In this document: piece by piece, positions 26,951-36,137 of the stretch | How the letters are laid out: every line of letters starts with the position of its first letter | Numbering within the stretch: position 1 is the first letter of the stretch | NCBI GenBank assembly: GCA_009691245.1 | Contig: SHUM01000002.1 | Coordinates: 1-64,000, forward strand | Direction: 5' to 3' | Source: Acidobacteriota bacterium | GTDB taxonomy: Bacteria; Acidobacteriota; Terriglobia; 2-12-FULL-54-10 | Length of the DNA stretch: 64,000 nt | Notes under the pieces: model-generated | The model's database searches: none | What the model saw: only the letters and a program-made list of their open reading frames with translations | What the model was told of the DNA's origin: nothing | Position numbers and translations under genes: made by a program

Positions 26951-27682
26951 ATGATTATGTCCACACTCTTGATGATCGGGCTGACCATGGGATTGCTAGC
27001 GGCTTTGGGCTGGCTGGTTTGGTATATGGTGGCGGCTCCCGATTCGCAGATCATTTGCCCAAGCCTCGTCGCTGGGCCGCGTGATCGGCAAGCAGTCGCA
27101 CTCACATTTGATGATGGCCCAGGTGAGGATACGCCGCGCATCCTGGACATCCTCGCTGAGCATCAGATAAAGGCCACCTTCTTCCTGTGCGGACAAAATG
27201 TGGAACACTATCCCGAGATCGCTCGCCGCATCGCGGACGAGCGGCACGCTATCGGCAATCATGCCTACTCGCACCGACCATTCCTGTGGCGATCTCCCGG
27301 CTGGATTAAACAAGAGATTGAGCGCGCCCAACAAGTGATCGTTCAGAATACACACGCCACAGGCCCAGTTCTCTTTCGCCCACCCTACGGACTTCGCTGG
27401 TTTGGATTGGCTCCCATACTGCGATCCCTCGGGATGCAGGCAATCATGTGGGAAGTAAACTCGTTCGATTGGAAAAGCTCTCCCTCTGAAATTGCCTCCC
27501 GCGTGGCGCAGAAGACTCGGCCTGGTTCCATCATCCTGCTGCACGATGGAGTGCCGCCAAAGGAGTCCGGCACGCGAGCGAACACCGCCGATGCGCTGCC
27601 AGCCATCATCGCGGAACTGACGCCTCGATATCGTTTCGTTACGATTGCGCAATTGCAACGACGCTCAAACGATCCAGTCTAA
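26951..27682 (+). CDS. Membrane-anchored polysaccharide deacetylase (NodB/CE4 family)
   Basis: 243 aa. One N-terminal transmembrane segment (LLMIGLTMGLLAALGWLVWY) acts as a signal anchor, putting the catalytic domain outside the cytoplasm. CE4 motifs: ALTFDDGPGEDTPRILD (catalytic Asp pair), NHAYSHRPF (metal His), LFRPPYGLRW (motif 3), IMWEVNSFDW (motif 4) and SIILLHDG (motif 5). These enzymes remove N-acetyl groups from peptidoglycan or other GlcNAc polymers; the target here is unknown. The starts 26951 and 26957 are both possible. Its stop overlaps that of the convergent LytTR gene by a few bases. Confidence 0.87.
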   Translation: MIMSTLLMIGLTMGLLAALGWLVWYMVAAPDSQIICPSLVAGPRDRQAVALTFDDGPGEDTPRILDILAEHQIKATFFLCGQNVEHYPEIARRIADERHAIGNHAYSHRPFLWRSPGWIKQEIERAQQVIVQNTHATGPVLFRPPYGLRWFGLAPILRSLGMQAIMWEVNSFDWKSSPSEIASRVAQKTRPGSIILLHDGVPPKESGTRANTADALPAIIAELTPRYRFVTIAQLQRRSNDPV

Positions 27683-28545
27683 AGATTAAATAGTTCCCTC
27701 AAACGCGGAGTCTGTGCGCGACTCACCAGAACCTCAGTGCCCTTGCGATCATTCATGAGCAGTTTGTAGGTGCTCTTGAACCAGGGAATAACCTCTCGTA
27801 CGTGATCAATATTCACCAGATGCGAGCGATGCGCGCGCCAGAATGACGCGGCGGGCAGCACGGCTTGCAGCTCATCAAGAGATTTGAAGTTGGATTCCCC
27901 TTCGCAATCCTTCGCCACCATGGAAAGCCTTCCGTCCTGCATGGCTGCAAAGATCAGATCACGTGCGTCGATCAGCAACATGCGGTTGCCGGAGCGGACC
28001 ATGAGCTTGGACTGCGACCCCGCAGCCAGCGCTGTTCTCGGTTGGACTGCATTGGGAGGCAACGATTGCAAAGCCTTCAGCACTCCATCGAGACTGCTGC
28101 CCATCTTCTCCGGAGTTCTCCTGAAAGATTCCAGGAACCGTCGAACGCGCTGTAACGATTGTGCGAGCCGGGGTTTCTCAATGGGCTTCAGCAAGTAATC
28201 GACCGCGCTGATCTCGAATGCCTGGACCGCGTATTGATCGTAGGCGGTGGCGAAGATAATCTGCGGGAGCTTCGCTTTCCCTCGCCGCTCGATCAGCTTG
28301 CGAACCACCTCCAGGCCGTTCTGCCCCGGCATATTGATGTCCAGAAACAACAAGTCCGGTTCGTGCTCTTTAACCAATTGGAGCGCTTCATTGCCGCTGC
28401 GGCCCTCGCCCACCACGCGAACATCGCCGTGCGCCTTCAGCAGATAGATCAACTCCGCGCGAGCCAGTTGCTCATCATCCACAACAATTGCGGTGATCAT
28501 CGGCAAGTCCGCCGCCCGAGCCTCGATTTTGTTGGTATCGCGCAT
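27679..28545 (-). CDS. LytTR-family response regulator
   Basis: 288 aa from ATG 28545. The receiver domain starts TAIVVDDEQLARAELIYLL, with the acidic pair VDDE, phosphoacceptor Asp in LLFLDINMPGQNG, FATAYD and the Lys in VDYLLKPIEKP. A linker leads to a LytTR DNA-binding domain (~190-288: SGNRMLLIDARDLIFA, FWRAHRSHLVNIDHV, SRAQTPRLRELF). Such regulators pair with LytS-type kinases; one is encoded at 44600-45913 in this window, and none is adjacent. ATG 28545 is favoured because TGtTATACT lies just upstream; ATG 28500 (MITAIVVDDE) is the alternative. Confidence 0.88.
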   Translation of the reverse strand: MRDTNKIEARAADLPMITAIVVDDEQLARAELIYLLKAHGDVRVVGEGRSGNEALQLVKEHEPDLLFLDINMPGQNGLEVVRKLIERRGKAKLPQIIFATAYDQYAVQAFEISAVDYLLKPIEKPRLAQSLQRVRRFLESFRRTPEKMGSSLDGVLKALQSLPPNAVQPRTALAAGSQSKLMVRSGNRMLLIDARDLIFAAMQDGRLSMVAKDCEGESNFKSLDELQAVLPAASFWRAHRSHLVNIDHVREVIPWFKSTYKLLMNDRKGTEVLVSRAQTPRLRELFNL

Positions 28546-28556
28546 GTCGAAGGAGC

Positions 28557-28565
28557 AGTATAACA
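28557..28565 (-). promoter_or_regulatory. Extended -10 promoter (TGtTATACT) for the LytTR gene
   Basis: On the minus strand TGT-TATACT (hexamer 28562-28557) predicts a start near 28550, only ~5 nt before ATG 28545. No Shine-Dalgarno sequence is present, so the messenger may be near-leaderless, as for the gene at 3213. Confidence 0.4.
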
Positions 28566-28646
28566 GTCCGCCCTGCGTGCATCCAGAGAAGCACGACCGA
28601 TACCATGCGGGCGCGCCGGACACTGAACCGCGAAATTTTCCCGCCG

Positions 28647-28655
28647 TGCTATAAT
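28647..28655 (+). promoter_or_regulatory. Extended -10 promoter (TGcTATAAT) for the Nudix-queF pair
   Basis: TGC-TATAAT with the hexamer at 28650-28655. The context CGTGCTATAATTT is the same as at 3194-3206. A start near 28662 leaves a leader of about 70 nt before ATG 28734. Confidence 0.5.
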
Positions 28656-28733
28656 TTCATTTTCCCGTAGTTAATTTTTCTTACGCATCTTGCGGCAACA
28701 CCGACAAGCGCCTGACCAACTTATGACAAGCAA

Positions 28734-29315
28734 ATGACCAAAGCAAAAGACCATGCAGAGAAGCTGGGCGCCAGCGAGATCTTGTACTCAGGCCGTGTTT
28801 TTTCGCTGGAGCGCCACCGCGTTCGTGAACCGAATGGCCTGCTGGCCACGCGAGATATAATTCACCACCCTGGCTCGTCGGTAATCCTGCCCGTGCTGCC
28901 AGACGGCAACGTCGTATTGATCCGGCAATATCGCATCGCCATCAACTGCGAGATATGGGAACTGCCCGCGGGAACGCGCGACCCCAAGGAAACTTTTTTG
29001 CAAACCGCCAAGCGGGAGTTGACGGAAGAAACCGGCTATCGTGCGCGCAGATGGAAAAAGCTGGTGGAATACTTTCCATCTCCGGGCTTTCTGAACGAGC
29101 GGATGGCAATCTATCTGGCCGACCAGCTTGTGCCGGGCCAGGCTACTCCAGAGGACGACGAGCAGATTACCGTGCATCGCTTTTCTTTTGAACGGGCCTT
29201 GCAAATGATTCGGACCGGACAGATATGCGACTCAAAGACCTTGATTGGGTTGCTCTACTGGAAGCAGTTCGTGGTGGCCCAGACTCAACCAAAATCAAAC
29301 AGGAAGATTAAATAA
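28734..29315 (+). CDS. Nudix hydrolase (ADP-ribose pyrophosphatase-like)
   Basis: 193 aa. The Nudix box is complete: G-x5-E-x7-REL-x-EE-x-GY in the segment from GTRDPKETF to KRELTEETGY (~residues 82-104), preceded by the substrate-side strand EIWELPAGTRD, which matches ADP-ribose pyrophosphatases (ELPAG). The N-terminus has VFSLERHRVREPNG and HHPGSSVILPV, also typical of that subgroup. It hydrolyses a nucleoside diphosphate linked to another moiety, probably ADP-ribose. Its stop lies 1 bp before the queF ATG, so the two are co-translated. Confidence 0.87.
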   Translation: MTKAKDHAEKLGASEILYSGRVFSLERHRVREPNGLLATRDIIHHPGSSVILPVLPDGNVVLIRQYRIAINCEIWELPAGTRDPKETFLQTAKRELTEETGYRARRWKKLVEYFPSPGFLNERMAIYLADQLVPGQATPEDDEQITVHRFSFERALQMIRTGQICDSKTLIGLLYWKQFVVAQTQPKSNRKIK

Positions 29316-29316
29316 A

Positions 29317-29733
29317 ATGAAGAAGGACTATCCCGACGATCTGTCCCGCGCGGGACTAACCGCGGCGCTCCCGGCGCTCTCCACCTGGCCCAATCAGTTT
29401 CCGAAAACTGAGATTACCATTATGGTGCCTGAATACACATCCATCTGCCCGAAGACGCACCTGCCCGATTTCGGGACCATCACCATTCGCTACGTGCCAG
29501 GCCGCACCTGCATCGAGCTGAAGTCGCTGAAGTACTATCTGTTGGGCTATCGCAATTTAGGGATTTTTTATGAGAACGCGGTCAACCGGATACTGGAAGA
29601 CATCGCGGATGCCTGTCGGCCCGAGTGGGCCATTGTGAAGGGCGAGTTCAGCACCCGAGGCGGCATGCATAGCATAATAGAAGTCCGCTACGACAAACCG
29701 AGTAAGTCTCAGAGCAAAACCAGCCGCAGTTAA
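29317..29733 (+). CDS. queF: NADPH-dependent 7-cyano-7-deazaguanine reductase QueF
   Basis: 138 aa from ATG 29317, the size of the short (YkvM/type I) QueF enzymes. It reduces preQ0 to preQ1 in queuosine synthesis. Motifs: PEYTSICPKTHLPDFGTI contains the catalytic Cys and the Asp two turns on; the family signature ELKSLKYYLLGYRN follows; FYENAVNRILEDI and the C-terminal GEFSTRGGMHSIIEVRY complete the T-fold. No other queuosine genes (queC, queD, queE, tgt) are near. The upstream frame extension overlaps the Nudix gene and is not used. Confidence 0.95.
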   Translation: MKKDYPDDLSRAGLTAALPALSTWPNQFPKTEITIMVPEYTSICPKTHLPDFGTITIRYVPGRTCIELKSLKYYLLGYRNLGIFYENAVNRILEDIADACRPEWAIVKGEFSTRGGMHSIIEVRYDKPSKSQSKTSRS

Positions 29734-29816
29734 TTTCTCGACAGCCGCACTGAAAAACTGTTCGCAGCCCTGCCATCATCAGAGCTGCGAGAGCCTTGTT
29801 TGCAACCTGTGTCCGG

Positions 29817-32800
29817 TTATTCGCCGACAGGAAAGGTAACGGTGTTGCTGACGATATCGAATTCGCTCACGGAGCCGAGAATGATCAGGTTCTGTTGCAG
29901 CGAAAACTTTGTTAAGGGATTCGGAGCAGCGTCGGTCGGAACGGTGAAGTACACCTGGTAAACTCCCACCGATCCTTTCAGCAACCCGGCAAAAGAAACG
30001 GATGTTCCAGTCGAACCCGTGGTCGTAGCGCTGTCGGTGATGCCGAGCAGCGTTGAGGCAGTGGGAACAATCAGGCGGAAGGAGATTTGCGAGTTGGAGG
30101 TAGGGTTCTTCAGGGCAACGTTAATCCGGTTATTCACGGTATCCGCCGTGGCGGAAACGTTGGGGTCCGTGCTGATTACCTGCGCGAAGTTGGTAACCAT
30201 GGACTGCAACGTGTCGGATGCAGAAACGGTATATTGATACACTGTCTCCAGCAGACGGACGGTGAGAATTTCGCCAGGAACCGGCGTCCCGCCAAAGAAG
30301 ATGGTGCCGGGAACGACATTCAATGCTTCGCCTATCGTGGCGGAAACCGTATTCGTTGCCTGCGCGTCTCCCGCAGTCAGCCTGTTGCCTTCCGTCAGAA
30401 GTTGGAAGGGTTGCGTTCCACCAATGGATATGGAAACAGGGGTTTGATCCGCGCTGGTGGTAACAACCGTGAGTGTCGAACCACTGGGTAAAATCAGGCG
30501 GAACTCGATTGCATCTGTCAGCGTGGGGTTCCTGCGGGATAGTAATATCCGATTCGTGATTGTGTCCGCAACAGCGGCAACATTGAGGTCCGCATTGATG
30601 ACTTGAGAGAATTTCGTTACCAGGGTTTGCAAAGTGTCGTTGGACACAACCGTATAGGTATAGGAAACCCCTCCCAACTGAAGGGTTAAAACGTGGCCGC
30701 CTGTCAGTGCCCCGGAGAAAGTGATGGAGCCTGGAACGAGCAGTTTCGGTTCTTCCCGAAGGGCAATGGAGATCGTGCCCGCTGCTGAATCCGCTGTTGC
30801 CGAAACTTTGGGATCAACATTAATAAGGCCAGCCAACCTGGTGGCAATCGTCCCCAGCGTATCGCCGGCAACCACCGTGTAGGAATAAATACGCGTCCCG
30901 ACGAATGCTCTTACCGTTTGCCCAGTGCTGGGGTTTCCGCGTAGCGCAAGCGTCGCGGGAGCAACGCCCACTCCGCCGGTATCAGCCTGGAAGGCTGCCG
31001 CCAGACGGACAAATGCAGAAAAGGAAATGTTCAGATTCGGAGTTTTCAATGCAAAGGCGATGGATTTTTTAGCGGTGTCCGCAGTGGCGCTTACGTTGGT
31101 ATCCGCATTCACCAAGGCGGCCAGCCGCGTAACCAGAGTCTCCAGAGTATCCCCGGCGACCGTCGTATAGGGATACTGCGTACTCTGCATCACGATCGTA
31201 ACGGTTTGTCCGGGAGTCACCGGTCCCGCGAAAGTGAGTGATCCCGGAACCGAAGAGAAAGTCCCGGCGATGATGACAATGGAAGTCCCCGCATCGGACA
31301 GAGACGAACGGAATGGGATGTTCAGGTTTTCGTCTTCCAGCACCAAGCGCATTGACAAATTTGCCAGATCCACGCCAACGGCGATATTGGGGTCCGAGTC
31401 GATATCGGCAGCAATCTTTCTCAAGACATCCGCGGCGGTGTCGCCAGCCACAACCGTGTAAGTGTACGAAGTCTGCGCGAAAGTGAACAGCACCGTCTGA
31501 CCAGGAACGGGAGTCCCGCTGAAGGAGAAGCTGGCGGGAAGAGAGAGTGAACCTGCAGTCGTGGCGTTGAGTGATGAGCCGTCCGCACCCGAGGCCGAGT
31601 AGGTGATGTTGGTACCCTGATCCCCATAGACTATGGCGCGCAGGGCGATGCCGCCCTCGGCTTCATTGGCTGTAGCCTTTACATCCGGGTCATTGGCATT
31701 GATTAAGGCTGCCAGACCGGAGTTGACCAATGTAAGCGTATCATCTTTGCGAGCGGTGTATGAGTAGGTCCGGCCGTTGATGGTAACCGTCACGGTTTGG
31801 CCTTCCGCGACCACACCGTTGACGGTAATGGTCCCTTCCGCGCCAAACTGCGCTGCGACACCATTTACCACGGGATGATCGACCGTTCCGAGTCCCGTAA
31901 CATTAGCGATGAGGATTTCCCCTTTTTTCGCCGGATTGGCTTCGGTTACTGGAGTCAGGTTGGCGTGGGTGATTAAACCAGGCCCATTGCCATCGGCTTT
32001 GCCGTCCACGGTAAAGATGCCGGGTGCGCCATTAGCGAGTCCAAGGGGAGCCGCGGCGGAAGTGATTGAGGTATTACCGGTTCGGCGAGTTACTTCTATA
32101 GACGCACTGTATCCGGTAACTTCAAAGGGAATCTGTATATTAACCTGCCCCGGCGAAACAAAATACACCGGCGCGGGTATGCCGTTGACCTTTACGCTGA
32201 CGCCGCCTAATTCGTATGCCATCGGCAGGTCTTTGGATTCTATCGACGAGTCCGCCAGATTGGCGCCCATCACGGCGGCCAATCCACCCGGAGCCACCGG
32301 CGGCTGTGGCAGTATGACGCTGCAAGCCGCAGTTTGCGCACGGGCCGAAAAGCTCGCGGCATTCACGACGGAGCTGATGAGGGGCGCGCCCGGACGGAAT
32401 CCCAAAACACGGCGGTTAAAACTGTCCGCAACAAACAGAGTGTCGCCATCGCTGCCCGCCGCATAGGGCACGGCGAAGTAGGACGCCGCGCAGCTTTCGA
32501 ACAAACCCGTGAAATCCTGTTGCCCAATCACCAGGTCGGCCACCGCACCATTGGCGGTGGGAATGCGGTTATAGATCAGGACACGGTTGTTGCCGGAGTC
32601 CACAATCAGCAGGCGTGTGCCATCGCTGAAGGCATAGCGCGGAAAATTCAGGGTAGAGGCGGTGTTTCCTGGTTCGGCTCCGGTGAAATCTAACTGACCC
32701 ACCACCACGTCCGCGCTCGCGCCACTTTGCGTGGGAATGGAATTGTAAATGAGCACGCGGTTGTTGCCGAAGTCGGTAACGATGAGCCGTGTGCCATCGG

Positions 32801-33575
32801 TGGTCACGCTCATCGGATCGTACGTGCGATTGGCGGCGGCGGGAGACCGTCCAAAATTGTCGAAGTTGGCCTGGCCGAGAACCACATCCGCGTTCGCGCC
32901 GTTCTGCGTGGGGATGGAATTATAGATCAGGACACGGTTGTTCAGGGTATCGGCAATAAACACTCGACGCCCGTCGCTGGCCACGCTGTTGGGGCGGCGC
33001 AGGCGGTTGGCGCCGGCTGCAAACGCGGAAGTCGTGAAATTGGCCTGACCAATCACGACATCGGCGGGCACGCCCTCTTCCGTGGGAATGCGGTTGTAGA
33101 TCAATATGCGATTATTTCCCCACTCGGAAATGAATAGTCGCGTGCCATCAGTGGCGACGCCCACCGGCTGATTCATCAACGTGGCGGAAGTGCCCGGAGT
33201 GGTGGTGTCGGGACGGGCCTGTCCCAAGACAATATCCGCATTCGGAAGGTTTCCCTGGGGGAGTCGTTGCTTGATTAAGGCAAGATTGTTGTAGATGAGC
33301 ACACGGTTATTGTTCGGCGGGGCCAGATAAGAAGAGTCCGCGACAATCAACCGATTCCCGGCGATGGCCATGCCGGAGACGGCGCCCCAACGATCCGGTG
33401 TGTTGCCAAACGTGATGTCGGAAAAATTCCTCTGACCGACCACAATGGATGCGGCCTGGCCGGTAACCAGCGGATTCGGCAACGCGGGCGCTTGCGCGAG
33501 CAAGCCGTCCATTGCGCCGACAAGCAGTAACATGGTACCGATCAGAAAGAGTTTCTTCATCATTAAGCCAAACAT
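29817..33575 (-). CDS. Secreted NHL-repeat protein with a TIGR03437 domain split by six repeat modules
   Basis: 1252 aa. Signal peptide ~1-28. Residues ~40-395 are NHL-type beta-propeller repeats (recurring NNRVLIYNSIPT and ADVVLGQANF). Residues ~400-575 are the front of a TIGR03437 domain (SSVVNAASFSA, VYFVSPGQVNIQIPFEV, LIANVTGLGTVDHPVV). The domain normally closes with a segment like that found only at 1192-1250 (SFAGLLKGSVGVYQVYFTVP). Between them sit six modules of ~55 conserved residues (at ~593, 692, 789, 886, 960, 1101) of the type TVTI....YSYTVVAGDTL....L..LIN.D..VSATAD. Function unknown; extracellular or surface adhesion is a guess. ATG 33575 has CCGGAGAA just upstream; 33563 and 33560 are alternatives. 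Confidence 0.8.
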   Translation of the reverse strand: MFGLMMKKLFLIGTMLLLVGAMDGLLAQAPALPNPLVTGQAASIVVGQRNFSDITFGNTPDRWGAVSGMAIAGNRLIVADSSYLAPPNNNRVLIYNNLALIKQRLPQGNLPNADIVLGQARPDTTTPGTSATLMNQPVGVATDGTRLFISEWGNNRILIYNRIPTEEGVPADVVIGQANFTTSAFAAGANRLRRPNSVASDGRRVFIADTLNNRVLIYNSIPTQNGANADVVLGQANFDNFGRSPAAANRTYDPMSVTTDGTRLIVTDFGNNRVLIYNSIPTQSGASADVVVGQLDFTGAEPGNTASTLNFPRYAFSDGTRLLIVDSGNNRVLIYNRIPTANGAVADLVIGQQDFTGLFESCAASYFAVPYAAGSDGDTLFVADSFNRRVLGFRPGAPLISSVVNAASFSARAQTAACSVILPQPPVAPGGLAAVMGANLADSSIESKDLPMAYELGGVSVKVNGIPAPVYFVSPGQVNIQIPFEVTGYSASIEVTRRTGNTSITSAAAPLGLANGAPGIFTVDGKADGNGPGLITHANLTPVTEANPAKKGEILIANVTGLGTVDHPVVNGVAAQFGAEGTITVNGVVAEGQTVTVTINGRTYSYTARKDDTLTLVNSGLAALINANDPDVKATANEAEGGIALRAIVYGDQGTNITYSASGADGSSLNATTAGSLSLPASFSFSGTPVPGQTVLFTFAQTSYTYTVVAGDTAADVLRKIAADIDSDPNIAVGVDLANLSMRLVLEDENLNIPFRSSLSDAGTSIVIIAGTFSSVPGSLTFAGPVTPGQTVTIVMQSTQYPYTTVAGDTLETLVTRLAALVNADTNVSATADTAKKSIAFALKTPNLNISFSAFVRLAAAFQADTGGVGVAPATLALRGNPSTGQTVRAFVGTRIYSYTVVAGDTLGTIATRLAGLINVDPKVSATADSAAGTISIALREEPKLLVPGSITFSGALTGGHVLTLQLGGVSYTYTVVSNDTLQTLVTKFSQVINADLNVAAVADTITNRILLSRRNPTLTDAIEFRLILPSGSTLTVVTTSADQTPVSISIGGTQPFQLLTEGNRLTAGDAQATNTVSATIGEALNVVPGTIFFGGTPVPGEILTVRLLETVYQYTVSASDTLQSMVTNFAQVISTDPNVSATADTVNNRINVALKNPTSNSQISFRLIVPTASTLLGITDSATTTGSTGTSVSFAGLLKGSVGVYQVYFTVPTDAAPNPLTKFSLQQNLIILGSVSEFDIVSNTVTFPVGE

Positions 33576-33867
33576 TTCTCCGGAGTTTCGACCACCCGTC
33601 CCTATCGTTGACTTGTATCCGCCGCGCTGACTAGTCCCGGCAACACTGGGTGATTTCCTATTCTATTCAATCTGATGGCAACCGCGCAACTGGGCGCGCA
33701 AGAATCTGCAATAATTATAGACTAAACCAAAGAAGTATATCGATGCCTCTGAGAGGATTCGGGTTGCATAAACCAGCAGGAAACTTATTCGGGCATCGCG
33801 CTTTGATAGCGTTTTGATATGCGGGAAGACGGAAATCGTGGCAACAATCTGGTGCGGGTAGCGAACC

Positions 33868-34344
33868 CTACTTCAGTAAAGCCAATAGCCGGTCACGCGC
33901 TTCTTGCGCCCTTTTCCCATCCGGAGCGGCGGCGAAAACCGTATCTTCTCCGGCAATGGTCCCAACGATTTCCGGCCAGTGCTCCTTATCAATTGCGTCG
34001 GCCACCGGCGCAGCCGTGCCACGCACGGTACGGATGATCAGCAGATTCTGCGCGACCAGCACATCCCGAACGTAATCGACCACATCGCGCTTAAAGCTGT
34101 TGGTCTCCTCGCCATCAGACCCGGCGGCGGCTCCTGCCTCCTGATATCCGCGCGGCCCCTTGACCAAACCCATTTCACGGATATCGCGGGAAAGCGTAAC
34201 CTGCGTTACGCGCACGCCAACGCCCTTCAGCGCATGAGAAAGCTCATCCTGCGTGCGCACTTCCTTATGGCGGATTACGTTCAATATCTGCTCGTGGCGA
34301 AATGCTTTGTTCACAATGGGTGCAACGCTCGCAGAGCCTATCAT
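33868..34344 (-). CDS. argR: Arginine repressor ArgR
   Basis: 158 aa, standard. N-terminal winged helix (~16-80; NKAFRHEQILNVIRHKEV, TQVTLSRDIREMGLVKGPRG with the SR contact), then the C-terminal oligomerisation/arginine-binding domain (LLIIRTVRGTAAPVADAID, EIVGTIAGEDTVFAAA), where the GT-A-x-D-x-D-like stretch GEDT contacts arginine. It represses arginine synthesis genes in response to L-arginine. It is the last gene of the etf operon, 21 bp after ETF:QO, with no arg genes nearby, so its co-transcription with electron-transfer genes is unusual. The intergenic stretch beyond it (33576-33867) shows no gene. Confidence 0.92.
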   Translation of the reverse strand: MIGSASVAPIVNKAFRHEQILNVIRHKEVRTQDELSHALKGVGVRVTQVTLSRDIREMGLVKGPRGYQEAGAAAGSDGEETNSFKRDVVDYVRDVLVAQNLLIIRTVRGTAAPVADAIDKEHWPEIVGTIAGEDTVFAAAPDGKRAQEARDRLLALLK

Positions 34345-34365
34345 CGCTCGCGAGCAGGTCTCCTG

Positions 34366-36078
34366 CTAGAGGTTCTCGTAGCTGGGGCCGCCGCCGCCCT
34401 CGGGCGGAACCCAGGTAATAATTTGGTACGGGTCCATGATATCGCAAGTTTTGCAATGGACACAGTTGGATGGGTTCAAATGAATCTCACGGCGCTGCTT
34501 GCCTTCCACCATTTCGTACACTGCCGCCGGACAAAAATTCTGGCAGGGATTACCATATTCCACCGTGCAACGCGTATTGCAAATATTCGTGTCCGCGATT
34601 AAAAGATGCGATGGTTGGTTCTCTTCATGCCGTGTGGCGGAATGAAATACATCCGTTGTCTTGCTAAATGTCAGCTTGCCATCCGGAACCAACGGAGGCT
34701 GGCTATTCTCCGCTACCTGAATGAGCTTCGCCATGTGTTCGTGACCGGGGCGGCTCGGATATCGCGCGTATAGCCCTCGCCCGCCGGTGAGCATTTGCAG
34801 CGCCACATGAGCTCCGCCGCGCAGAGGCCCGTTTTGCATCGCCTGGTGAAAGTTGCGGACCGGCCAAAGCTCTTCACGAATCCAACTGTTTTCGACACGC
34901 AAGGCGTACTCGCTCATCCGCGCGTCGGAGAAATCGTCCGCCGCCATCGCCTGATAAATCGTTTCGGCGGCCAGCATGCCGCTCTTCATGGCCAGATGAA
35001 TTCCCTTCAGCCTTTGAGAATTCAGGAAACCCGCGGTGTCCCCCACCAGCAGCGTTCCCGATATGGAAAGTGGCGGCAGCGAGTACCAGCCACCTTCGGG
35101 AATCGACTTGGCTCCATACTTCACCAACTGCCCGCCTTCCAGAATCCGCCGAATCAGAGGATGGGTTTTATAGCGTTGAAATGCGGTGTGCGGGTCAAAC
35201 CGTGGGTCGCGATAATCGAGGCCGGAAACCAGACCGACCGAAATCATCCCCTCCGGCATGGCGTAGAGCCAGCCGCCGCCAAACTGATCGCTGCGCAGCG
35301 GCCAGCCCGCCGAATGGATCACCGTTCCCGGCGCGATCCTGCCCGATGGAATTTCCCACAATTCCTTGACGCCGACAGCATAGGTCTGTGGATTGCTGCT
35401 ACTGGGAGGAATCCTGGATGGGAGAGTGTCGGCCAGCAGTTGTTTGGCGAGTGAGCCGCGCGAGCCCTCCGCCAGCACCGTAATCCTGGCGCGCACATGA
35501 TAACCAGGCTCAAAGTTGCTCTTGTGATTTCCTGCGCGGTCCACGCCCTTGTCATCGGTAAGGACGCCTGTTACGCGGCCCTCTTCATATACCAATTCCC
35601 TGCCCGCGAAACCGGCGAAAATGGTCGCGCCCGACTGTTCGACTTTCTCCCCCAGCCAGCGCCCCAGACGGTTCAGTGAAACAATCTTATTTCCGGAATT
35701 GTGAAAGAACGGTGGAAGGATGGGCAGTTTCCATTGACCAAGTTCCGTCAAATAGTAGACTTCATCGCGTGCAACGGGACAGGCGATTGGAGCCGCATCA
35801 GGGCCATCCGCGGAATCGAATTCGGGCAGCAACTCACGCAGGGCACGCGGGTCCATCACCGCGCCAGAGAGAAGATGTGAGCCGATCTCCCGGCCCTTCT
35901 CCAATAGACAAATTTCTTCAGTCGAGAGTTTTCGTCCCTGACGGGAACCGCGGTCAATTTCAGAATTATGCTGATGGATTAGCTGCGTCAGCCGTAGCGC
36001 GGTCCCCAGGCCAGCCGGTCCGGCGCCGACGATCAGAACGGTTGTGTCAAAACGTTCGCGCTCTGCCATGTGGTTCAA
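34366..36078 (-). CDS. Electron transfer flavoprotein:ubiquinone oxidoreductase
   Basis: 570 aa, typical of ETF:QO (~550-600). A membrane-associated FAD and 4Fe-4S enzyme passing electrons from ETF to quinone. FAD-binding TTVLIVGAGPAGLGTALRL at ~10-28; GSHLLSGAVMDPRALREL; quinone-site region; GGGWLYAMPEGMISVGLVSG; LLVGDTAGFLN (second FAD contact). C-terminal cluster ligands in CTVEYGNPCQNFCPAAVY and CVHCKTCDIMDPYQ (~510-555). All cysteines expected for one 4Fe-4S cluster are present. The gene follows etfA by about 60 bp and together with etfBA makes a complete acyl-CoA dehydrogenase electron route. Confidence 0.95.
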   Translation of the reverse strand: MNHMAERERFDTTVLIVGAGPAGLGTALRLTQLIHQHNSEIDRGSRQGRKLSTEEICLLEKGREIGSHLLSGAVMDPRALRELLPEFDSADGPDAAPIACPVARDEVYYLTELGQWKLPILPPFFHNSGNKIVSLNRLGRWLGEKVEQSGATIFAGFAGRELVYEEGRVTGVLTDDKGVDRAGNHKSNFEPGYHVRARITVLAEGSRGSLAKQLLADTLPSRIPPSSSNPQTYAVGVKELWEIPSGRIAPGTVIHSAGWPLRSDQFGGGWLYAMPEGMISVGLVSGLDYRDPRFDPHTAFQRYKTHPLIRRILEGGQLVKYGAKSIPEGGWYSLPPLSISGTLLVGDTAGFLNSQRLKGIHLAMKSGMLAAETIYQAMAADDFSDARMSEYALRVENSWIREELWPVRNFHQAMQNGPLRGGAHVALQMLTGGRGLYARYPSRPGHEHMAKLIQVAENSQPPLVPDGKLTFSKTTDVFHSATRHEENQPSHLLIADTNICNTRCTVEYGNPCQNFCPAAVYEMVEGKQRREIHLNPSNCVHCKTCDIMDPYQIITWVPPEGGGGPSYENL

Positions 36079-36137
36079 TCACGTAGTTAAATTGCGAGTT
36101 CAATAGCGATTGGTGGATTAGCCCTGCCAGGCTTTCA

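Noticed and set aside
30002-31850. LysM-like reading of the YTVVAGDTL repeats
   Set aside because: The Y-x-V-x-x-GDT-L string resembles a LysM start, but the rest of the module (INxDPxVSATAD and the leading strand) does not follow LysM, and it lacks the usual N...L..GQ.L end.
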